Below are positions 49,171 to 57,912 of a DNA stretch of 64,000 bases, one piece after another. The stretch comes from Streptomyces albus subsp. albus (lineage in GTDB: Bacteria; Actinomycetota; Actinomycetes; Streptomycetales; Streptomycetaceae), in contig NZ_JOID01000006.1 in assembly GCF_000719865.1 (NCBI RefSeq), positions 62,001 to 126,000 of the forward strand, read 5' to 3'. Numbering within the stretch: the first letter of the stretch is position 1; the number at the start of each line of letters is the position of its first letter. The notes beneath the pieces are model-generated. The model was not told the origin of the DNA. It worked only from the letters and a program-made list of their open reading frames with translations, and made no database searches. A program made the translations under genes and the position numbers.

Positions 49171-49797
49171 CTACCAGCCGGCCGACGGGCCGGTCAGCTC
49201 CCGCACGGCCGGGCGCACGGTGTCGAGGACGGTGGGGAACCAGGCCGAGAACGTCCGTTCCCGGTGCAGCCGTTCCAGTTCGGCGGCGGTGACGAAGGCC
49301 GTCTCGCCGATCTCCTCCGGGTCGGGACGGAGCTCGTCCCGGACGAGGCCCACGAAGAGGTGGTTGAACTCCTGCTCGACCAGGCCCGAGGCCGGGTCCG
49401 GGTGGTTGTAGCGGACCGTGCCCGCCGCGCACAGCAGCGACGGGGAGACCCCCAGTTCCTCAGCCGTGCGCCGGGCGGCGGCGGCGAACGGTGACTCGCC
49501 GGGATACGGGTGGCCGCAGCAGGTGTTCGACCACACGCCGGGGGAGTGGTACTTCCCCAGGGCCCGCCGCTGGATGAGCATCCGCCCGGCGGAGTCGAAG
49601 AGGAAGACCGAGAAGGCCCGGTGCAGCCGGCCCGGCGGCAGATGCGCGGAGAGCTTCTCCGCGGTCCCGGTGGTCACGCCGTTCTCGTCGACCAGTTCGA
49701 GCATGATCGGTTCAGCGGTGCCCCCCGGCACCGGTCCCGCTTCCCCGGCGGGAAGCGGGGAGCGGGTGTCCGCCGTCGTGGCTGGTGTGGTCGGCAT
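49171..49797 (-). CDS. idi: Isopentenyl-diphosphate delta-isomerase, type 1
   Basis: The 208-residue Nudix-fold enzyme has the active-site stretch GVWSNTCCGHPYPGE with its catalytic cysteine and metal-binding His, the acidic RRTAEELGV box and EFNHLFVG with the catalytic Glu. It interconverts isopentenyl and dimethylallyl diphosphate, the supply for hopanoids encoded at 59209 onward. ATG 49797 is preferred to the ATG 6 bases upstream because AAGGA then sits at the right distance. Confidence 0.93.
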   Translation of the reverse strand: MPTTPATTADTRSPLPAGEAGPVPGGTAEPIMLELVDENGVTTGTAEKLSAHLPPGRLHRAFSVFLFDSAGRMLIQRRALGKYHSPGVWSNTCCGHPYPGESPFAAAARRTAEELGVSPSLLCAAGTVRYNHPDPASGLVEQEFNHLFVGLVRDELRPDPEEIGETAFVTAAELERLHRERTFSAWFPTVLDTVRPAVRELTGPSAGW

Positions 49798-50166
49798 GGC
49801 CATCCTTCGGTTCGGCTACGACGAACCAGTCTGCCGTACGGACCGGGTGACCCGCTTCGCCGGATATCCGGAGGTACACCCGAATGGTGCCCAAAAGGGT
49901 CGCTTGCCGGATGTGGACGGGGGCGTCCTCCCTGTACCGGCGCCCGTCCGGGACCGCTCCCACCCCTCCGGCGCGGCCCGCCGGCACCGGCCGGGGGCGT
50001 TCCGCGGACCGGGCCGGTGTGCCCCGAGCGGACGGACCGGGACGGGGCGGGGCGGGCGGAGCCGCGTATCCCCCGGAGCCCACGGTGTTACGCCGGAACC
50101 GGCGCCGTCTCCGCGTCACAGGACCGGCCGCGCCGGCCGCCGGGCCGGGACCGGCGGCGGCTGCCC
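49798..50166. other. Intergenic region upstream of idi
   Basis: The 369-base region contains the idi promoter side, with a less GC-rich part at 49800-49910, and the terminator of the efflux gene near 50150. An ATG at 49884 on the plus strand has a GGAGG before it, but the frame it opens is Arg/Pro-rich and runs antisense into the efflux gene. Confidence 0.4.
50136..50158 (-). terminator. Hairpin after the cation efflux gene
   Basis: GCCGCCGG and CCGGCGGC pair around a 7-base loop, 9 bases beyond the stop of the minus-strand efflux gene. Confidence 0.5.
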
Positions 50167-51111
50167 TCAGTGGCACAGGCCCGGTTCGTGCTCCGCGTGC
50201 CCGCCCGGCTCCAGCTGGAAGGTGCAGTGCTCCACGTCGAAGTGCCGGTCCAGACACCCCTGCAGCTCGTGCAGCAGCTTCTCGTAGCCCAGCACGTCCA
50301 GGACCTCCGGGCTGACCACCACATGCGCCGACAGCACGGGCAGCCCCGAAGTGATCGTCCACACATGCAGGTCGTGCACGTCCTCCACGCCCGGCTGGGA
50401 CAGTATGTGCTCCCGCACCGAGGCCATGTCCACATGGCGCGGCGCCGCTTCCAGCAGCACGTCCAGGGCCTCCCGCAGCAGTTTCCACGCCCGCGGCACC
50501 ACCATGAGGCCGATCACGAGCGAGGCCACCGCGTCCGCGCGCTGCCACCCCGTGGCCGTGATCACCAGTGCCGAGACGATCACGGCGACGGAACCCAGCG
50601 TGTCCGCGAGCACCTCCAGGTAGGCCCCGCGCACATTGAGGCTCTCCCGCTGGCCGCGCATCAGCACCAGCAGCGCGATGACGTTCGCCACCAGGCCGAT
50701 CCCGCCGAACACGACGGCGAGCCCGCTCTCCACCTCGGTGGGCCGGAAGAGCCGCCCCACGCCCTCGTACAGCACGAAGCCGCCGACCCCGAACAGCAGC
50801 AGGCAGTTGGCGAGCGCGGCGAGGATCTCGGCGCGCGCATAACCGAAGGTGCGCTGCTCGCTCGGCGGGCGGCCCGCGAAGCGGATGGCCAGCAGGGCCA
50901 TGGCGAGCCCGACGACATCCGTGGCCATGTGCCCGGCGTCGGCCAGCAGGGCCAGGGAGCCGGTGAGCAGCCCGCCCGCCAGCTGGGCGAAGAGCACCGT
51001 CAGGGTCAGCCCGAGAGCGATCCGCAGCCGGCCCCGGTGCGCCGCGGCGGCGGTGCCGCCGCGGGCCGGTGAGGCGCCATGGGCGTGCCCGTGGCTGTGT
51101 CCTGCCCTCAT
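50167..51111 (-). CDS. Cation diffusion facilitator (zinc/cadmium/cobalt efflux)
   Basis: The 314-residue protein has an N-terminal His-rich stretch (GHSHGHAHG), six transmembrane helices, the metal-site residues DAGHMATD (HxxxD, helix 2) and EVLADTLGSVAV (helix 5), and a cytoplasmic C-terminal domain (VEDVHDLHVWTITSG). The pattern is that of ZitB/CzcD proton-driven zinc exporters. ATG 51111 with AGGGG 6 bases upstream is chosen over longer frames. Confidence 0.93.
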   Translation of the reverse strand: MRAGHSHGHAHGASPARGGTAAAAHRGRLRIALGLTLTVLFAQLAGGLLTGSLALLADAGHMATDVVGLAMALLAIRFAGRPPSEQRTFGYARAEILAALANCLLLFGVGGFVLYEGVGRLFRPTEVESGLAVVFGGIGLVANVIALLVLMRGQRESLNVRGAYLEVLADTLGSVAVIVSALVITATGWQRADAVASLVIGLMVVPRAWKLLREALDVLLEAAPRHVDMASVREHILSQPGVEDVHDLHVWTITSGLPVLSAHVVVSPEVLDVLGYEKLLHELQGCLDRHFDVEHCTFQLEPGGHAEHEPGLCH

Positions 51112-51524
51112 GGAATCCCCTCCGTCCCCGCGCGGCCGGTCCGCTCCGGCCGCACCGCCAGGCCAGTGAACTACGGGCCGGGGGTATCCGCAAACACGGC
51201 ACTGAACACCGTTGTCATCCCCTCTGACCTGTGCCTTCGCCCCTCGGTACGCGTCGCCGGGGGATCGTGGGCCACCGGCGTCCCCGGCCCTGCGGAAGAG
51301 CCCGGGGCGGGGGCGGAGCGCGGCCGTCCGGCGGCTCCGTATGATCATGATCTCCGGCGCCGCCTGCCCCGCTCCGGCCTTGGGTAAACGGCCGATGAAC
51401 GGCGGCTTCCGGGGATCGGATAGCCTCTGCCGACGTGCCACCAACGGTGCGCAGCCGGGTGGGTCCTGCCCGCGGCCCCGTGTGCCGCGCCTCGGTCATG
51501 CCAGTTGCCAAGGAGTGAGTTCGT
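51112..51524. other. Divergent promoter region, efflux gene / surface-lipid operon
   Basis: The 413 bases separate the efflux gene from the seven-gene operon. A TATGAT hexamer at 51340-51345 and GGATAGCCT near 51418 could be -10 elements of the operon, but neither has a clear -35. No gene is supported. Confidence 0.4.
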
Positions 51525-53417
51525 CTGTCGACCGCCATCCTCACCGGTTCGCCGGTCGCCGGGGAGCAACTGCGCAGTGACCTCCGCGCGCTGGGCTTCA
51601 CCGTGGTCGCGGCGGCGGACGACGACGATCCGGCCGCCCACGTCGGCGCCGTCCCCGCCGGGGAGCGCGTCGCCCTGGTGGACACCCGTCTCGTCGCCCA
51701 CCGGCACGCGCTGCGGCTGGCGCTGACCGACCCGCGCTTCCCCGCCGCCGCGATCCCCGGCGCCGTCACGGCGCAGCCCGCGGCCCGCGCGGCGCTGCTG
51801 CGCGCCCTCGCCGCACCGGCCGGACCCGGCGCCCCCGGGGCAGACCCGGCCCTCCGGGCGGACGGAACCCCGCACCCCGGTAGCGCCGGCGCCCCCGGAA
51901 CCGGGGCCGCCCCCGCGACCCGGACCGCGGCCGGATCCGTCCCGGACGCGGCCGCCGCCGCCCTCCTCGCCGCCGGGGAGCCGGTCCACCGGCCCGAACT
52001 CGGCGTGCTGACCGCCACCGTGCCCGCCGGCCCCGCCGACCGCGAGCGGGCCCTCGCCGCCGTCGCGGAGACCGACGACGAGAAGGTGCGGCTGCGCACC
52101 GCCGTGAAGGCCCGCGACGGCTTCTTCACCACCTTCTTCGTCAGCCCCTACTCCCGCTACATCGCCCGCTGGTGCGCCCGCCGCGGCCTCACGCCGAACC
52201 AGGTCACCACCGCCTCGCTGGTCACGGCGCTGATCGCGGCCGGCTGCGCCGCGACCGGCACCCGCCCCGGCTTCGCCGCCGCGGGCCTGCTGCTCCTCTT
52301 CTCCTTCGTCCTCGACTGCACCGACGGCCAGCTCGCCCGCTACTCGCTGCAGTACTCCACGCTCGGCGCCTGGCTGGACGCCACCTTCGACCGGGCCAAG
52401 GAGTACGCCTTCTACGCGGGCCTGGCACTCGGCGCCGCCCGCGGTGGGGACGACGTCTGGGCCCTCGCCCTGGCCGCGATGATCCTGCAGACCGTGCGGC
52501 ACGTCGTCGACTTCTCCTTCAACGAGGCCGACCACGACGCCCCCGGCAACACCAGCCCCGCCGCCACGCTCTCCGGCAGACTCGACAGCGTCGGCTGGAC
52601 CGTCTGGGCCCGCCGCATGATCGTGCTGCCCATCGGTGAGCGCTGGGCGATGATCGCCGTGTTGACGGCGCTCACCACCCCCCGCACCGTCTTCTACGCC
52701 CTGCTGATCGGCTGCGCCCTCGCCGCCTGCTACACCACCGCCGGCCGGCTGCTGCGCTCCCTCGCCCGGCGGGGTCCCCGCACCGACCGCGCCGGGCGGG
52801 CGCTGGCCGACCTCGCCGACTCCGGCCCGCTCGCCGAGGCCGCCGCCCGCGCGCTGCGGGCCCCGGCCCGCAAGCTGCCCGCCCTCCTCGGGGCTCCCGC
52901 CGCGGCCCTGCTCGCCGTGGCGCTGATCCTGCTCACGGCCGCGCTCGCCCCGTTCGGCGGCCCCTGGCCGGTCGTCGCGGCGCTCGGCTACGCGGCCCTG
53001 TCCGGCCTCGCCGTCGCCCGCCCGCTCACCGGCCCGCTCGACTGGCTCGTCCCCCCGCTCTTCCGCGCGGCCGAGTACGGCACCATCCTGGTACTGGCGG
53101 CCCGCGCGGAGACGGACGGGGCCCTGCCGGCGGCTTTCGGGCTGGTGGCGGCCGCGGCCTATCATCATTACGACACGGTGTACCGCATCCGCGGCGGCAC
53201 CGGCGCCCCGCCGGCCTGGCTGGTCCGGGCGGTCGGGGGACAGGAAGGACGGGTCCTCGCGGTCACGGCCGCCGCCCTCCTCCCCGCCACAGGTTTCACC
53301 ATCGCGCTGACCGCCCTGGCCGCGGTCATCGCGCTCGCGGTGCTCATCGAGAGCGTCCGCTTCTGGGTCTCCTCCGGAGCACCCGCCGTACACGACGAAT
53401 CAGGAGAACCCGCATGA
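51525..53417 (+). CDS. CDP-alcohol phosphotransferase with N-terminal extra domain (DUF5941 type)
   Basis: The 630-residue membrane protein has a soluble N-terminal region of about 200 residues, then a CDP-alcohol phosphotransferase domain with the complete motif (DCTDGQLAR, 8 residues, GAWLDATFD) and helices to the C-terminus (DUF5941). It should join an alcohol phosphate from a CDP donor to an acceptor. The start is probably CTG at 51525: AAGGAG lies 9 bases before it, an in-frame TGA sits at 51516, and no ATG, GTG or TTG occurs until GTG 51603, which has no ribosome-binding site. It is first of seven same-strand genes. Confidence 0.85.
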   Translation: MSTAILTGSPVAGEQLRSDLRALGFTVVAAADDDDPAAHVGAVPAGERVALVDTRLVAHRHALRLALTDPRFPAAAIPGAVTAQPAARAALLRALAAPAGPGAPGADPALRADGTPHPGSAGAPGTGAAPATRTAAGSVPDAAAAALLAAGEPVHRPELGVLTATVPAGPADRERALAAVAETDDEKVRLRTAVKARDGFFTTFFVSPYSRYIARWCARRGLTPNQVTTASLVTALIAAGCAATGTRPGFAAAGLLLLFSFVLDCTDGQLARYSLQYSTLGAWLDATFDRAKEYAFYAGLALGAARGGDDVWALALAAMILQTVRHVVDFSFNEADHDAPGNTSPAATLSGRLDSVGWTVWARRMIVLPIGERWAMIAVLTALTTPRTVFYALLIGCALAACYTTAGRLLRSLARRGPRTDRAGRALADLADSGPLAEAAARALRAPARKLPALLGAPAAALLAVALILLTAALAPFGGPWPVVAALGYAALSGLAVARPLTGPLDWLVPPLFRAAEYGTILVLAARAETDGALPAAFGLVAAAAYHHYDTVYRIRGGTGAPPAWLVRAVGGQEGRVLAVTAAALLPATGFTIALTALAAVIALAVLIESVRFWVSSGAPAVHDESGEPA

Positions 53418-54166
53418 TCGGCCTCGTGCTGGCAGCCGGCGCCGGACGGCGTCTGCGCCCCTACACCGACACCCTGCCCAAGGCTCTGGTGCCGGTGGGC
53501 CCCGCGGACAACCCCGAGGCCACCACCGTCCTCGACATCGCCCTGGGCAACTTCGCCGAGGTCGGCCTGACCGAGGTGGCCATCGTCGTCGGCTACCGCA
53601 AGGAGGCCGTGTACGAGCGCCGGGAGGCCCTGGAGAAGAAGTACGGCCTGAAGATCACCCTGATCGACAACGACAAGGCCGAGGAGTGGAACAACGCCTA
53701 CTCCCTCTGGTGCGCCCGTGACGTCCTCACCCGGGGCGTGATCCTCGCCAACGGCGACACCGTGCACCCCGTCTCCGTCGAGAAGACCCTGCTCGCCGCC
53801 CGCGGCCAGGGGCAGAAGATCATCCTCGCCCTCGACACGGTGAAGTCCCTCGCCGACGAGGAGATGAAGGTCATCACGGACCCCGGGAAGGGCGTCCAGC
53901 GGATCACCAAGCTCATGGAGCCCTCCGAGGCCACCGGCGAGTACATCGGCGTCACCCTGATCGAGGCCGAGGCCGCCGCCGAGCTGGCCGACGCGCTCAA
54001 GACCACCTTCGAAAAGGACCCCGACCTCTACTACGAGGACGGCTACCAGGAGCTGGTCAACCGCGGCTTCACCATCGACGTCGCCCCGATCGGCGATGTC
54101 CAGTGGGTCGAGATCGACAACCACGACGACCTCGCCCGCGGACGGGAGATCGCGTGCCGGTACTGA
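53414..54166 (+). CDS. LicC-like nucleotidyltransferase (CTP:phosphoalcohol type)
   Basis: The 250-residue protein has the nucleotide-binding signature LVLAAGAGRRLRPYTDTLPK and EEWNNAYSLWCARD, the pattern of phosphocholine or inositol-phosphate cytidylyltransferases, and LANGDTV for metal binding. It should make the CDP-activated donor used by the flanking CDP-alcohol enzymes. GGAG lies 7 bases before the ATG, which overlaps the upstream stop as ATGA. The natural substrate is unknown; glycerol phosphate, inositol phosphate or choline phosphate are all possible. Confidence 0.88.
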   Translation: MIGLVLAAGAGRRLRPYTDTLPKALVPVGPADNPEATTVLDIALGNFAEVGLTEVAIVVGYRKEAVYERREALEKKYGLKITLIDNDKAEEWNNAYSLWCARDVLTRGVILANGDTVHPVSVEKTLLAARGQGQKIILALDTVKSLADEEMKVITDPGKGVQRITKLMEPSEATGEYIGVTLIEAEAAAELADALKTTFEKDPDLYYEDGYQELVNRGFTIDVAPIGDVQWVEIDNHDDLARGREIACRY

Positions 54167-55215
54167 CCCGTCTCATTCCGTCCCCCGTCGTCGTCGACAT
54201 CAGCGCCGGCGCCCTGGACGACCTGGCGGGCATCCTCGTCGACCAGCGGATCTCCGCCTCCGGCAAGCTGGCCATCGCGATCAGCGGCGGCTCCGGCGCG
54301 GCGCTGCGCGAGCGGTTCGCGCCGGCGCTGCCCGGGGCGGCCTGGTTCGAGGTCGGCGGCGGCACCCTCGACGAGGCGATCAAGCTGGCCGACGCCATGA
54401 AGTCCGGCCACTACGACGCGGTCGTCGGCATGGGCGGCGGCAAGATCATCGACTGTGCGAAGTTCGCCGCGGCGCGGATCGGCCTCCCGCTGGTCGCCGT
54501 CGCGACGAACCTCTCGCACGACGGTCTCTGCTCGCCGGTCGCCACCCTCGACAACGACGCGGGCCGCGGCTCGTACGGGGTGCCGAACCCCATCGCGATC
54601 GTCATCGACCTCGATGTGATCCGCGAGGCGCCGATCCGCTTCGTCCGCTCCGGCGTCGGCGACGTCATCTCCAACATCTCCGCCGTCGCCGACTGGGAGC
54701 TGTCCCACCGGGAGACCGGTGAGCAGATCGACGGCCTGGCCGCCGCCATGGCCCGGCAGTCCGGCGAGGCGGTGCTGCGCCACCCCGGCGGCTGCGGGGA
54801 CGACGACTTCCTCACCGTGCTCGCCGAGGGCCTGGTCATGACCGGCATCTCCATGTCGGTCGCCGGCGACAGCCGCCCGGCCTCCGGCGCCTGCCACGAG
54901 ATCAACCACGCCCTCGACCTGCTCTACCCCAAGCGCGCCGCCGCCCACGGCGAGCAGTGCGGGCTCGGTGCCGCCTTCGCGATGCATCTGCGCGGCGCCC
55001 ACGAGCAGGCCGCGCACATGGTCGAGGTGCTGCGGCGGCACGGCCTGCCGGTGCTCCCCGGCGAGATCGGCTTCACCGACGAGGAATTCGCCAAGGCCGT
55101 GGAGTTCGCCCCGCAGACCCGCCCCGGGCGCTACACGATCCTGGAGCACCTGAACCTCTCCACCGACCAGATCAGGGACGCTTACGCCGACTATGCCAAA
55201 GCCATCAGTAGCTGA
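54154..55215 (+). CDS. Glycerol-1-phosphate dehydrogenase-like (AraM/EgsA family)
   Basis: The 353-residue metal-dependent dehydrogenase has the NAD site GMGGGKIIDCAKFAA, ATNLSHDGLCSPVA, and metal ligands in SGACHEINHALD and HGEQCGLG. This group reduces dihydroxyacetone phosphate to sn-glycerol-1-phosphate in archaea and in Bacillus (AraM), the mirror image of normal bacterial glycerol phosphate. GTG 54154, with GGGAG 5 bases before it, overlaps the upstream gene by 13 bases. Its place between two CDP-alcohol enzymes suggests it makes the polyol phosphate they use. Confidence 0.85.
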   Translation: MPVLTRLIPSPVVVDISAGALDDLAGILVDQRISASGKLAIAISGGSGAALRERFAPALPGAAWFEVGGGTLDEAIKLADAMKSGHYDAVVGMGGGKIIDCAKFAAARIGLPLVAVATNLSHDGLCSPVATLDNDAGRGSYGVPNPIAIVIDLDVIREAPIRFVRSGVGDVISNISAVADWELSHRETGEQIDGLAAAMARQSGEAVLRHPGGCGDDDFLTVLAEGLVMTGISMSVAGDSRPASGACHEINHALDLLYPKRAAAHGEQCGLGAAFAMHLRGAHEQAAHMVEVLRRHGLPVLPGEIGFTDEEFAKAVEFAPQTRPGRYTILEHLNLSTDQIRDAYADYAKAISS

Positions 55216-55972
55216 ACTCCGCCCGGTCGTTCACCCCCCGGGGGTGAAGGACCGGCGGAGCGGCGAGCACTGGGCCGGCCGGCTCTACATGCGCGAACTC
55301 TCGCTGCGTGTGGACCGGCACCTGGTGAACACGCGGGTCACGCCCAACCAGCTGACCTACGTGATGACCGTCTTCGGCGTCCTCGCCGCCCCGGCCCTGC
55401 TGGTGCCGGGGATCACCGGGGCCGTGCTCGGTGTGCTGGCGGTCCAGCTCTACCTGCTGCTGGACTGTGTCGACGGCGAGGTCGCCCGCTGGAAGAAGCA
55501 GTTCTCCCTCGGCGGGGTCTACCTCGACCGGGTCGGCGCCTATCTGTGCGACGCCGCGGTCCTCGTGGGCTTCGGGCTGCGCGCCGCCGACCTGTGGGGG
55601 GAGGGGCGCATCGACTGGCTGTGGGCGTTCCTCGGCACCCTCGCGGCCCTCGGCGCCGTCCTGATCAAGGCGGAGACGGACCTCGTCGGCGTCGCCCGCC
55701 ACCAGGGCGGGCTGCCGCCCGTCAAGGAGGCGGCGTCCGAGCCGCGCTCCTCCGGCATGGCGATGGCCCGCAGGGCGGCCGCGGCGCTGAAGTTCCACCG
55801 GCTCGTCCTCGGCGTCGAGGCGTCCCTGCTGATCCTGCTGCTGGCGGTCCTCGACGCGGTCCGGGACGACCTGTTCTTCTCCCGGCTCGGGGTGGCCGTC
55901 CTGGCGGGTATCGCGCTGCTGCAGACGCTGCTCCACCTCGTGTCCGTCCTGGCCTCCAGCAGGCTGAAGTGA
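55193..55972 (+). CDS. CDP-alcohol phosphotransferase with altered catalytic motif
   Basis: The 259-residue membrane protein has the motif DCVDGEVARW and GGVYLDRVGAYL. The first three aspartates of D-x2-D-G-x2-A-R-x8-G-x3-D-x3-D are present, but the last, the proposed general base, is Ala. It may use another base or be specialised. The preserved metal-binding part implies that it still binds a CDP donor. It overlaps the dehydrogenase gene by 23 bases and the next gene by GTGA, so strong translational coupling is expected. Confidence 0.88.
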   Translation: MPKPSVAELRPVVHPPGVKDRRSGEHWAGRLYMRELSLRVDRHLVNTRVTPNQLTYVMTVFGVLAAPALLVPGITGAVLGVLAVQLYLLLDCVDGEVARWKKQFSLGGVYLDRVGAYLCDAAVLVGFGLRAADLWGEGRIDWLWAFLGTLAALGAVLIKAETDLVGVARHQGGLPPVKEAASEPRSSGMAMARRAAAALKFHRLVLGVEASLLILLLAVLDAVRDDLFFSRLGVAVLAGIALLQTLLHLVSVLASSRLK

Positions 55973-56865
55973 GCGCCCCCGCGATGAGGCTCGGGGCGGT
56001 GGTCCTCACCATGGGCAACCGCCCCGAGGAGCTGCGCGCGCTGCTCGACTCGGTCGCCAAGCAGGACGGCGACCCGATCGAGGTCGTGGTCGTGGGCAAT
56101 GGCTCACCGCTGCCCGAGCTGATGGTGCCCGACCTGACGGTCAGGACCATCGAGCTGCCGGAGAACGTCGGCATCCCCGCCGGGCGCAACGTCGGCATCG
56201 AGGCCTTCGGGCCCGGCGGCCGCGACGTCGACGTCCTGCTCTTCCTCGACGACGACGGCCTGCTGCCGAACACCGACACCGCCGAGCTCTGCCGGGAGGC
56301 CTTCGCCGCCGACCCCGAGCTGGGCATCGTCAGCTTCCGCATCGCCGACCCCGACACCGGGGTCACCCAGCGCCGCCACGTCCCCCGGCTGCGCGCCTCC
56401 GACCCGATGCGCTCCTCCCGGGTCACCACCTTCCTCGGCGGCGCCAACGCCGTCCGCACCGCCGTCCTCCAGCAGGTCGGCGGACTGCCGGACGACTTCT
56501 TCTACGCCCACGAGGAGACCGACCTCGCCTGGCGGGCCCTGGACGCGGGCTGGATGATCGACTACCGCTCCGACCTGGTGCTCTTCCACCCCACCACGGC
56601 CCCCAGCCGGCACGCGGTCTACCACCGCATGGTGGCCCGCAACCGGGTCTGGCTGGCCCGCCGCAACCTCCCGCTCCCGCTGGTGCCGCTGTACCTGGGG
56701 GTGTGGCTGCTGCTCACGCTGGTGCGCCGCCCGTCCGGCCCCGCCCTGCGCGCCTGGTTCGGGGGCTTCGCCGAGGGCTGGCGCTCGCCCTGCGGACCGC
56801 GCCGTCCCATGAAGTGGCGTACGGTATGGCGCCTGACCCGACTGGGCCGGCCTCCCATCATCTGA
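55969..56865 (+). CDS. Family 2 glycosyltransferase
   Basis: The 298-residue protein has the GT-A fold start GAVVLTMGNRPEELRALLDS, NVGIPAGRNVGIEAF, the metal-binding LLFLDDDG, and the acceptor-loop YAHEETDLAWRALDAGW. A hydrophobic C-terminal segment (LPLVPLYLGVWLLLTLV) probably holds it at the membrane. It would add a sugar to the lipid or polymer made by this operon. GTG 55969 overlaps the upstream stop (GTGA); ATG 55984 is an alternative. Confidence 0.88.
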   Translation: MSAPAMRLGAVVLTMGNRPEELRALLDSVAKQDGDPIEVVVVGNGSPLPELMVPDLTVRTIELPENVGIPAGRNVGIEAFGPGGRDVDVLLFLDDDGLLPNTDTAELCREAFAADPELGIVSFRIADPDTGVTQRRHVPRLRASDPMRSSRVTTFLGGANAVRTAVLQQVGGLPDDFFYAHEETDLAWRALDAGWMIDYRSDLVLFHPTTAPSRHAVYHRMVARNRVWLARRNLPLPLVPLYLGVWLLLTLVRRPSGPALRAWFGGFAEGWRSPCGPRRPMKWRTVWRLTRLGRPPII

Positions 56866-56973
56866 CAAGCTCTACCCCTGAGAGCATCGGACGTGTGTCG
56901 GAACGGGCTCAGACCGGCCCGGTTCGGCTGCGTTCCCTATGGCTGCGTTACATGAGGACGAAAGTTTCCACTT

Positions 56974-57912
56974 GTGAGTGAGACGACATCGCACAAAGGT
57001 GCGGTCGCGGTGAGCGCCCCGCCATCCCCCGACGACGGCCTGTCCCCGGCCGAGCTCGCCGCGAAGTACGGACTGACGGTGAGCGGGGCCCGGCCCTCTC
57101 TCGTGCAATACGTCCGGCAGCTGTGGGGGCGGCGCCACTTCATCCTCGCCTTCTCGCAGGCCAAGCTGACCGCCCAGTACAGCCAGGCGAAGCTGGGGCA
57201 GGCCTGGCAGGTGGCGACACCGCTGCTGAACGCGGCGGTGTACTTCCTGATCTTCGGGCTGCTGCTGGGCGCGCGGGGAGGCATGGAGCACGATGTCTAT
57301 GTTCCCTTCCTCGTGACCGGGGTCTTCGTCTTCACCTTCACCCAGAGCTCGGTGATGGCCGGGGTACGGTCGATCTCCGGGAACCTGGGACTGGTCCGTG
57401 CGCTGCACTTCCCCCGCGCCTCGCTCCCCATCTCTTTCTCGCTCCAGCAGCTCCAGCAACTGCTGTTCTCGATGATCGTCCTGGTGCTGGTGCTGGCCGC
57501 CTTCGGGCACTTTCCGCGGATGTCATGGCTGCTGGTGCTCCCGGCCCTGGTGCTGCAGTTCGTCTTCAACTCCGGGCTGGCCATGGTCATGGCCAGGCTG
57601 GGCGCCAAGACCCCGGACCTCGCCCAGCTGATGCCCTTCGTCACCCGGACGTGGATGTACGCGTCCGGCGTGATGTTCCCGCTGGACTACATGCTCTCCA
57701 AGGCCCACGCCCCGGGCTGGCTCGCCGAGGTCATGCTCGCCAACCCCGCCGCCGTCTACATGGACCTGATGCGGTTCGCCCTGATTGACGGGTACGGCAA
57801 CGACTACCTGCCCGACCACGTCTGGGCCCTCGCCCTCGGCTGGGCGCTGGTCGCCGGCATCGGCGGGTTCATCTACTTCTGGAAGGCTGAGGAGCGTTAC
57901 GGCCGTGGCTGA
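56974..57912 (+). CDS. ABC-2 type polysaccharide/teichoic-acid exporter permease (TagG-like)
   Basis: The 312-residue protein has a soluble N-terminus of about 60 residues, then six hydrophobic segments. LTAQYSQAKLGQAWQVATPLL and RALHFPRASLPIS are typical of Wzm/TagG permeases. With the ATPase it forms an exporter for an undecaprenyl-linked or lipid-linked product. GTG 56974 was taken; the ribosome-binding site is poor. The 108-base gap before it may hold an internal promoter. Confidence 0.88.
   Translation: MSETTSHKGAVAVSAPPSPDDGLSPAELAAKYGLTVSGARPSLVQYVRQLWGRRHFILAFSQAKLTAQYSQAKLGQAWQVATPLLNAAVYFLIFGLLLGARGGMEHDVYVPFLVTGVFVFTFTQSSVMAGVRSISGNLGLVRALHFPRASLPISFSLQQLQQLLFSMIVLVLVLAAFGHFPRMSWLLVLPALVLQFVFNSGLAMVMARLGAKTPDLAQLMPFVTRTWMYASGVMFPLDYMLSKAHAPGWLAEVMLANPAAVYMDLMRFALIDGYGNDYLPDHVWALALGWALVAGIGGFIYFWKAEERYGRG

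Noticed and set aside
49884..50315. Plus-strand ORF with GGAGG 9 bases before ATG
   Set aside because: Product is Arg/Pro/Ala-rich and runs antisense into the cation efflux gene; the ribosome-binding match is probably chance.
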